The notes under the pieces are model-generated. The model saw only the letters and a program-made list of their open reading frames with translations, was not told the origin of the DNA and searched no databases. Of a DNA stretch of 64,000 nt, positions 57,473 through 64,000 are shown in pieces. Each line of letters begins with the position of its first letter. The stretch's first letter is position 1. The stretch comes from Ypsolopha sequella. Lineage: Eukaryota > Arthropoda > Insecta > Lepidoptera > Ypsolophidae. Position numbers and translations under genes: made by a program. Location of the stretch: assembly GCA_934047225.1 (NCBI GenBank), contig OW203997.1, forward strand, positions 7,860,417 through 7,924,416. The letters run 5' to 3'.

Positions 57473-57678
57473 CTCTAGACACTCTAAGGGTACGTTTCGA
57501 AACATGTGATTATCACTCGGGAGTGATGCGAATTTCACCCTGCATCGTTCAAAAATCGACCCGAGTGAAAGCGAGGGTAAACGAACTGTTACCTGACAGT
57601 TGCGCTAAGTGTTTTGAAACGCTTTCAAGAAATATAAATATCGCACCGACAAGTGCGATTTCTAAATTCGCCTGACAG

Positions 57679-58008
57679 TTGTCATTTCGGAGTTTTCTCG
57701 GGATTCGGACGAATTTTGAAAATAGAATTCAAAATTTCCGTACGAATACGGTGAAAATGTTTCGAAACTGCTCCGACAGAATTATGGCTTGCAAATGCAA
57801 AGGTTGCAATGCCATCCATATTAAGAGCAAAAGGTATCGGTTCAATTCCTTCTTTATTAGGTACTTTATTTATTTTGATTTGAGGTTATGTATTTACTTG
57901 ACGTTTGTTACTCCAGACCGTTCCAAAACGCTTTACTCACAAGATCACTCGCAAGCGTTTCGAAACCAGATCTTTCTTTCCTTTTCTAGTATTAGCTTAG
58001 ACTGTTAG
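57679..58008 (+). CDS. Hypothetical 109-codon frame inside the 4.65-kb element
   Basis: ATG-initiated frame near the left end, reading FRNCSDRIMACKCKGCNAIH then hydrophobic sequence. The CKCKGC cluster is suggestive of a metal-binding start, but nothing is diagnostic. It may be a first exon of the element-encoded protein or chance. No function is assigned. Confidence 0.2.
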   Translation: MSFRSFLGIRTNFENRIQNFRTNTVKMFRNCSDRIMACKCKGCNAIHIKSKRYRFNSFFIRYFIYFDLRLCIYLTFVTPDRSKTLYSQDHSQAFRNQIFLSFSSISLDC

Positions 58009-58025
58009 CCCCCAAAAAAGGCATC

Positions 58026-58658
58026 AGTTTAGTTTTCCGGAAGAAAGGATGCCACTTGCCACAATTGTTTATTGGACCAATATCTATCGATAAAGATCGG
58101 TAGCCTTCGGGAGCCTCTTCAATTTGGGGGGGGAAGGGGGTTCAAAGATGCACTGCGCCAAGCTTCATTTAAAAAAATTAAACTATCTGAGTTTGTCAAC
58201 TACATCAAGATGGGTGTCTTTTTCAGGTAAATTAAGGACGTAGAATTCATTTCTGGCATAAAAAATTGTGATATTTTAAGTAGTTTATTGAAAATTTTTA
58301 CATAGATTAAAATTTTATGAAATACTTTTTACTTTCAGGCGCCACCAAAAAAAAACCTCAGGTTTTTTTAAGTAACAAAAAATAAGTTACGAAAGCCTAT
58401 TTTATGCAGATAAATAAAAATATAAGTTTTATTGGATTTTTAAAGGAAAAAACCATAAAAAAAAATAAAACAATGTCGGTGAGCTCTTATTTTACTACTA
58501 CTTATTAACTAACCTGATAAAAGTATATTTATGTATAGTGTATTTATAAAAGTATATATATGCATAAAAACTATAAACACGTAAAAATGCTTTTCTATGG
58601 TTCTAAAAGAGTATTAACTATTTAATTATCATTTTCATTTTTTGCAGCTTCTACCATC
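58026..58658 (+). repeat. Left copy of the ~635-bp inner inverted repeat
   Basis: It starts 'cagtttagttttccggaaga' then 'aaggatgccacttgccacaa', and ends near 'cattttttgcagcttctacc'. It is the inverse of 61400-62036 with few differences. Confidence 0.8.
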
Positions 58659-60056
58659 TATAACAAATAGTTCTAGGTGTGAAGTAAGTAAGTACTGCTG
58701 TAAGAAGACAATTGTGTTCCTGGTCACGAGTACCAATCTTTAACAAATAGGTTCTGGACTAGTCCTATCTGCTGTAAGAGAAATAAATATCCTGCTTATA
58801 GATGTATATACATATGTGTTATGTACAGTCATATGTACTTACAGTACTTAGTATGTATTTATTTAATAATTAAAAGATGACCGCTGGAAGCGGTACTGTA
58901 ACATATAGCTAGGCAATATGTTAGGTTAAGGTAAGGCTAGGTTTTATAGGTAGGTTAAAGGACTATTTGTTCGTGTTTAGTTGGCAATCGATAACCTTTA
59001 TGGATCGACATACGTCGCATTGACGGAATTTTTTCGTGTTTTCCAAAAAATAAATACAGATCGAATATAAAAGATCTTTCAGACGAAACACGAGCAAGAT
59101 TCCATGAAGATTCTTTAGAGAGTCCCATCGATGTGAAGGTGGCTCTCCATAAAAAAGATTCCTTAGAGTGTCCGATTAGTGCGGACGTGGTTCTCCATCT
59201 ATAAATATTCCTTCTAGAGTGTTTGAAGAAATACAACAAGCGAGTGCTCTACCAGATTTAGAGCTCCCCTCCCTTAATGTATACCTGATAATTAGGGTGC
59301 ATCAAATGAAAAGAAAATATAAAAGAAGATAAACTAAAAATACAAAGTGGTGTAACTAAACAAAATCCCTACGAGATCCCGAGTACACGGTGTGCACATC
59401 ACAGTACCATCCGTAGAATGAGGTTATAGTAATGCATATATACCTGTCTACGTCTCCTACGTTATTATGACATACTTGAGGAGTACATCGATTTATTAAT
59501 TACAAATTAAATCATTGGCCGTGATTTATTTATGTGATTGTCTAGTAGATTAGGACACTATGTTATGTTACAAAACGGCTATGCTCAAAACAATGTATAT
59601 CATAATTCAACAAAGTAAAATAAAGTATTCAAGAAAAACTAATGTACTAGGTATTTGTTAAATGATACGACTTAGCTGTATTCTGGAACTCAGCTATAGT
59701 TCAAGGCTATTATTGCCATTGAAAATCCAAGGGAAAACGAAACACATTAATGACTAAATCACAATGTAAAACCACTTTTGATTCGACATTCCGTAAGACG
59801 TTTAACGAAAAACACTTTCATAGCTTCGTAAGTTGCGCGCGACGTTATATTTTTAATTAGATAAATGATTATGTAATTATTGGATACCATAGTAAAGTGT
59901 GTGGGTGTGTGTGTAAAATATAATATTGCAGTTGTTTGGGTTAGAAAAAGGGGTTGATGAAACGTAGATACTCGAAGCACGGTGGCTGCACACTGTACGT
60001 TGATTTAGCTAGACTTTTGGTATTTGAGGGGATTCTCGACCCAGATGAGTCCAGAA

Positions 60057-60275
60057 TGAAGTGGGGGTTAAATTTATTTTAGCACAGTTGCATCTTTTTT
60101 GCATCCTACTTTGCATTGACACCTTGTTATCTCGAGGCAAATGCTGTCCGCAGCTGGGTTGTCAGATCAGTGGGGTATCTATTGGCTATTTTTCTGCTTC
60201 CAGCCCCAATCGGGTGGACTAGGCAGAATTTGTTGCAGCACTAAAGCCTGGCCCCACTCATGAACTCCCTGGCAA
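60057..60275 (-). pseudogene. Inverted duplicate of the C-terminal exon of the GCDT protein
   Basis: On the minus strand, 60275-60179 reads LLAVCQGVHEWGQALVLQQI, LPSPPDWGWKQ. This is the inverse of 61170-61372, where the same block lies in the plus orientation. The extra reverse copy is longer upstream (to 60442) but in an altered frame. It probably arose by an inversion-duplication within the element. Confidence 0.55.
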
Positions 60276-60719
60276 ACTGCGAGTAATATTTTCTCCAGGA
60301 TGACACGAATAAAGAACAGCTGTTTGGACTCCTGTCGTCCAAATATCACCCGATGGACTTGCCCATCAATAAAGAAATTTATGTAGCGAAGGGTAATCTG
60401 TTCTTTCCAATGTTGCTCGTGAACTGCCAAAATTGGAGCCATTTAACTTGAAGCGTCTGACACGCGAATGATGGTTCACTTGGCGGATACAGTAGACCAG
60501 GGTCATACGAAGTTAATGCACAGCAAACACCGATGTGGTAGTTATCGCTCTGGCATGTGTACTGAAATTGCCAAGATTAGAGGTATTATGGGTTCATGTG
60601 GTAACGGGGAAAAACCACAATTTCTTGGCATGCCTCTAGATCGAATCAGCTCTAGGTATGAGCGTTTCTTTTAATAGTCAAGAAGTTATAATATATAAAT
60701 AATCAGTTTAATAGCGTGA

Positions 60720-61340
60720 GTGTGCATAAGACAATTTATTTTGTTTAAAGGTCCTGAAAGAGCGGAGGTCTTGCCTGTGTTCCACGAACTTAGTGGATGC
60801 GATACAGTATCGTCTTTTAACGGCAGGGGAATGAAAAGTGCTTTTGAAGCATGGAATTTATTCTCTTTTGCCACTAAAGGGTTTAAGGATCTTAAAGATG
60901 GCAATATAAATGAGGCAGAGATTGTGCTACATAAGTTTGTCATAGCCATGTATGATAGGTATGCTAGCCAATCACTGAGTATTAACTAAAACATTAATAT
61001 AAAGTTGAATTCATCGTAGCAAAAAGTCATATTACATGAACTTTTTCAGATCAAGTCCCTGTCCCTGCACGACTATCAATCATTGCCGTAAATATCTTTT
61101 TACAAAAACAGATCGGCAAATTGAAAATTTACCACCAACAGAAGCGGCCCTTTGTCAGCATATTTTACGCGCAGCTTGCCAGGGAGTTCATGAGTGGCTT
61201 TAGTGCTACAACAAATTCTGCCTAGTCCCCCCGATTGGGGCTGGAAGCAGAAAATTAGCCAATAGATACCCCACTGGTCTGACAACCCAGCTGCGGACAG
61301 CATTTGCCTCGAAATAACAAGGTGTCAATGCAAAGTAGGA
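60720..61340 (+). pseudogene. Remnant of the transposon-associated 'LPVFH.LSGCDT ... LPSPPDWGW' protein
   Basis: From about 60747 the frame reads GPERAEVLPVFHELSGCDTV, SSFNGRGMKSAFEAWNLFSF, then EAEIVLHKFVIAMYDRYAS, ending 60989. After ~130 bp of intron-like DNA a second frame (from ~61122) reads NLPPTEAALCQHILRAACQG VHEW, then a stop. Then come LPSP-DWGW-type sequence (frameshifted) and a cysteine-rich RCQCKVGCKKDAT. I recall this block order from large uncharacterised animal proteins that recur many times per genome ('FHAFTGCDT', 'YDR', 'PPTRAALLQHI..A.Y..G..WGQ', 'LPSP.DWGW', C-rich tail), usually in repeats. The function is unknown. Here it is broken. Confidence 0.55.
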
Positions 61341-61399
61341 TGCAAAAAAGATGCAACTGTGTTAAAATAAATTTAACATGTACCGAATTGTACCACTGC

Positions 61400-62036
61400 G
61401 GTAGAAGCTACAAAAAATGAAAATGATAATTAAATAGTTAATACTCTTTTAGAACCATAGAAAAGCATTTTTTACGTGTTTATAGTTTTTATGCATATAT
61501 ATACTTTTATAAATACACTATACATAAATATACTTTTATCAGGTTAGTTAATAAGTAGTAGTAAAATAAGAGCTCACCGACATTGTTTTTTTTTTTTTAT
61601 GGTTTTTTCCTTTAATAATCCAATAAAACTTATATTTTTATTTATCTGCATAAAATAGGCTTTCGTAACGTATTTTTTGTTACTTAAAAAAACCTGAGGT
61701 TTTTTTTTGGTGGCGCCTGAAAGTAAAAAGTATTTCATAAAATTTTAATCTATGTAAAAATTTTCAAGAAACTACTTAAAATATCACAATTTTTTATGCT
61801 AGAAATGAATTCTACGTCCTTAATTTACTCGAATTTACTAAAAAAAGACACCCATCTTGATGTAGTTGACAAACTCGGACAGTTTAATTTTTTTAAATGA
61901 CGCCTGGCGCAGTGCATCTTTGAACCCCCTTCCCCCCCAAATTGAAGAGGCTCCCGAAGGCTACCGATCTTTATCGATAGATATTGGTCCAATAAACAAT
62001 TGTGGCAAGTGGCATCCTTTCTTCCGGAAAACTAAA
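61400..62036 (-). repeat. Right copy of the ~635-bp inner inverted repeat
   Basis: Inverse of 58026-58658, ending 'tcttccggaaaactaaactg'. ORF 61866-62123 is a shadow of this repeat. Confidence 0.8.
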
Positions 62037-62207
62037 CTGGATGAGCTAACGGACCCAGCTATATATAGCTCTGTCTCTTTCTTAAATACGATTGAAATTT
62101 CGCACGAAGATCACACGTTTTGAAACGTAGCCCTAATGTGCTTATCTAGAAATATTCGCAGATGACATTATTTATGGTATTATTAATATAATTTTACTTG
62201 TAACCAG

Positions 62208-62313
62208 ATGCTGTCGGTCCGTCGATCGCTGACGGAAGTGCTCCTAGAGGTGACGGACAAGGAAATCCTAACGGTATGCCAGGACGAACTCCAGCGATAT
62301 ACCGCACTGCAAG
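62208..62313 (+). CDS. PNISR: PNISR exon 7
   Basis: Acceptor 'ttttacttgtaaccag', donor 'gtatta' (a weaker donor). Phase 0 in, phase 1 out. It encodes MLSVRRSLTEVLLEVTDKEI, LTVCQDELQRYTALQ. Human PNISR has TKMLLTEILLDVTDEEI at the corresponding place. The first Met is internal and is not a start. Confidence 0.93.
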
Positions 62314-62484
62314 GTATTACCACTCTTATTGGCACCACTACCCGCCGTGTGAAAACTGTGACATTACCCTACAAAACTGTGATATTGTGTCTTATTTATA
62401 TGCTAATAAAGTCTTATTTCAGATGCAAGATGAGTGAATACATTGGTGTGTTTTAATGTTGGTTTTATTTATATGGTTATAAAG

Positions 62485-62550
62485 CTTCGCGTCTCAACGC
62501 TATGAAGGCTAGCAAGTCGAAGGCTCTGGCTTCTATCGCCAGCGGACTCG
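62485..62550 (+). CDS. PNISR: PNISR exon 8 (22 codons)
   Basis: A small exon too short for ORF scanning. Acceptor 'tatggttataaag', donor 'gtaagt'. Phase 1 in and out. It encodes ASRLNAMKASKSKALASIAS then GL. It matches the human segment with K/A-rich sequence before 'SLTGLGGLGGYG'. The acceptor tract is weak but the frame and the homology order support it. Confidence 0.87.
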
Positions 62551-63013
62551 GTAAGTTGATTTCTTGCTTATACATTGACGCTTAAATATCGCAAGGGCTG
62601 GCAGGACGTCATGTAAAGACAGCAATCTATAATGAATTGGGTGAATTTTCGTCTGTTTAGCCACTTGGCGATATTGGTGCGTTTGATAATGTATTTGGTG
62701 GTTTTAATTGCCTAACGTAAAATTTTATCGGATATCAGGCCACCATATACGTTATTAACATTTTCCATTTCAGCGTATCATGAAAAAAAAACGTAATAAA
62801 ACTGCAAAAGCATTAGTTTGCACTGTACATTGTTAAAATGGATATTAATTGGTAAGAATTCTGCTCAAATTACTATGTGTATTTGTAAAATCGTGGACCA
62901 CTAGATAGATTTGTCTATAGTATCGACGACGGATATCCGATTCGCCTTGATTGTATTGTCGATGTGTGTAGGTGTGTGAGGCGTGTGTCACGATCGTGCA
63001 TGTGTGTGTGCAG

Positions 63014-63093
63014 GGCTGGGTGCGTACGAGAGCAGTAGCGAGGGCAGCGACGAAGATGATGAACCGAACGATATCACAGATCAACAGTTGCAG
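63014..63093 (+). CDS. PNISR: PNISR exon 9
   Basis: Acceptor in a (gt)n tract 'tgtgtgtgtgcag', donor 'gtaaaa'. Phase 1 in, phase 0 out. It encodes GLGAYESSSEGSDEDDEPND then ITDQQLQ. Human PNISR has GLGGYGSGDSEDE at this place. The next family block (RQKQEAFW) must be in an exon beyond the window. Confidence 0.92.
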
Positions 63094-63222
63094 GTAAAAC
63101 TACACACAGTAGCCGGCAGTAAGTAATGCATATCGGCTATCTTCGGTTTCGTAGAGCGCCGTCTCTGTCACCGGAAGTGCTTTGTGTGTCAGAGATGACG
63201 CTACGATACGGTGTGCATTATT

Positions 63223-63811
63223 TACAGTACCAGGCCATTTGAAGGTCGCATCGTGCTTTAAAAAGAGATACTCGGCTAGCTTCGGCTACCTTCGGCTTTG
63301 TAGAGCGTCATCTCTGTCACACGAAACACTAACAGTCCGGTATCTATTAGGAGCTGCTAAAACTTGTTTTATGATTTTTTTTTAGAAATCAAAACAAAAA
63401 GAAAACATGTAGGTAAAAGACAACATATATATGTACTATGTATGTTAATTTATTTATTTTAATAAAAAGCTATTTTTATTTCCAACCAAATAACAAAATA
63501 CAAAAAACTAATAGATATGTCATGTGTCATTTTACCTCTCCGTGTCATTTTACTAATCAGATTCTAAATTCTCAATTCCTTCCATATCGTCATCTCTGTC
63601 ACTATCCCCCGTATTTATCACCATCCTATCAGTATAATTGTCTAAATAATGTTCAGTTCTTCGATATATTCATAAAACAAGTTTTAGCAGCTCCTAATAG
63701 ATACCGGACTGTTAGTGTTTCGTGTGACAGAGATGACGCTCTACAAAGCCGAAGCTAGCCGAGTATCTCTTTTTAAAGCACGATGCGACCTTCAAATGGC
63801 CTGGTACTGTA
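63223..63811. repeat. Foldback element in PNISR intron 9
   Basis: The left arm 63223-63372 ('acagtaccaggccatttgaa', ..., 'ggtatctattaggagctgct') is matched in inverse at 63672-63811 ('agcagctcctaatagatacc', ..., 'ggcctggtactgt'), with a short duplicated 'ttcggctacc' insertion in the left arm. The loop contains unrelated AT-rich DNA. A further 'cggctatcttcggtttcgta' piece at 63136 suggests a diverged partial copy upstream. ORFs here are shadows. Confidence 0.75.
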
Positions 63812-64000
63812 TTGCCGAGACCTGTAATATATTCAGTGTATAATATAACTTGGATAACAACTTTTTTTTTTTTTTTAATAATACACGAGTTGATGAAGCA
63901 TCTTATTGCTGTAGGCAGATCTTAAATACTTAGACATCTGATCTAAACGTCTCCTGAGGTCATTGAAAATGAACATTACATATTACATACTGCTTCACTT
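63812..64000 (+). other. PNISR intron 9, unassigned
   Basis: Short stretch with a T16-type run and no exon signal; the gene continues beyond the window. Confidence 0.4.

Larger units (their letters stand above)
57488..62133 (+). mobile_element. 4.65-kb DNA element with 'GCDT' protein remnants and long inner inverted repeats
   Basis: The ends GGGTACGTTTCGAAACATGTGA (shortened: 'gggtacgtttcgaaacatg') and 'acgttttgaaacgtagccc' are inverted with one indel. TAA lies on both sides (57485-57487, 62134-62136), compatible with a 3-bp duplication. Within lie ~635-bp inverted repeats (58026-58658 and 61400-62036), and a second inverted pair (60057-60275 and 61170-61372). The plus strand carries the protein remnants described separately. 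The superfamily is unknown; the TAA duplication would fit PIF/Harbinger or related groups, but no transposase was recognised. Confidence 0.6.
39241..63093 (+). other. PNISR: PNISR gene, 5' part (nine coding exons, continues past window)
   Basis: Nine exons total 1290 nt and join in one frame (430 codons) with GT-AG introns of 4058, 1274, 604, 3630, 732, 11630, 171 and 463 bp. The predicted protein matches human PNISR in collinear blocks: an N-terminal VDWAALAQQWIAMKEA (human IDWAALAQAWIAQREA), AKRRQLPAWIREG then LEKMEREKQ, a K/E-rich coiled-coil segment, LPPKSKF followed by an acidic stretch, then EVLLEVTDKEI, and SGLGLGAYESSSEG before DEDDE. Human PNISR binds pinin (PNN), sits in nuclear speckles and is implicated in pre-mRNA processing; the same role is inferred here. 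The downstream 'RQKQEAFW' block and SR-rich tail of the family are not in the window. All introns over 600 bp carry transposons or a minisatellite. Confidence 0.93.

Noticed and set aside
62208..62456. Independent small gene starting MLSVRRSLTEVLLEV
   Set aside because: It is PNISR exon 7 read into intron 7; the human protein has the same segment internally.

Overview
The window looks like nuclear DNA from an insect, very probably a moth or butterfly. It is AT-rich, has intron-containing genes with GT-AG junctions, and is packed with repeat types typical of Lepidoptera: Helitron ends reading 'cgggtcagctagt', the 'ggccaagtgcgagtc' and 'ggttccgta' dispersed repeat, LINE 3' ends, hAT MITEs with 8-bp duplications, and foldback MITEs. 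I see no CRISPR array, operon, rRNA gene or functional tRNA gene. The species cannot be named from the sequence.

Two host genes are supported. (1) The last coding exon of an unidentified gene lies at 15289-16163 (+), 290 complete codons, followed by a polyadenylation signal. Positions 1-15288 are then probably intron and/or upstream DNA of that gene. (2) A lepidopteran orthologue of PNISR (PNN-interacting serine/arginine-rich protein, a nuclear-speckle RNA-processing factor) starts at 39241 (+) and runs off the right end. Nine coding exons (39241-39541, 43600-43714, 44989-45150, 45756-45874, 49505-49671, 50404-50577, 62208-62313, 62485-62550, 63014-63093) join in frame to 430 codons. They carry the conserved DWAALAQQWI, RRQLPAWIREGLEKMEREKQ and EVLLEVTDKEI segments. 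The remaining exons, including the expected SR-rich tail, lie beyond 64000.

Most of the rest is transposable-element DNA, often nested. 1-15 kb holds scattered MITEs, one hAT MITE inside another element, a tRNA-derived SINE, Helitron ends and a 520-bp foldback. 16-23 kb holds the 3' region of gene 1, a MITE-in-MITE, a 595-bp hAT element and a 3.78-kb non-autonomous element. 25.1-37.0 kb is three copies (A +, B +, C inverted) of a 3.7-4.1 kb element with decayed PIF/Harbinger-like transposase; B and C face each other as an imperfect 8-kb palindrome just upstream of PNISR. PNISR intron 1 holds a jockey-like LINE fragment interrupted by an RTE-like LINE and by a hAT MITE. Intron 4 holds a 46-bp x 40 minisatellite with higher-order structure. 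Intron 6 (11.6 kb) holds LINE debris, foldback MITEs, a hAT element split by an inverted second copy of the 3.78-kb element, and a 4.65-kb element encoding a decayed 'SGCDT / LPSPPDWGW' protein.

The most unusual parts are the 4.65-kb GCDT-protein element with long internal inverted repeats, the B/C palindrome, the inverted 3.78-kb pair that brackets the first half of PNISR, and the foldback elements crowding PNISR exon 4. No bacterial-style multi-gene system is present. All identifications are from reading sequence and memory of families; no database search was run.
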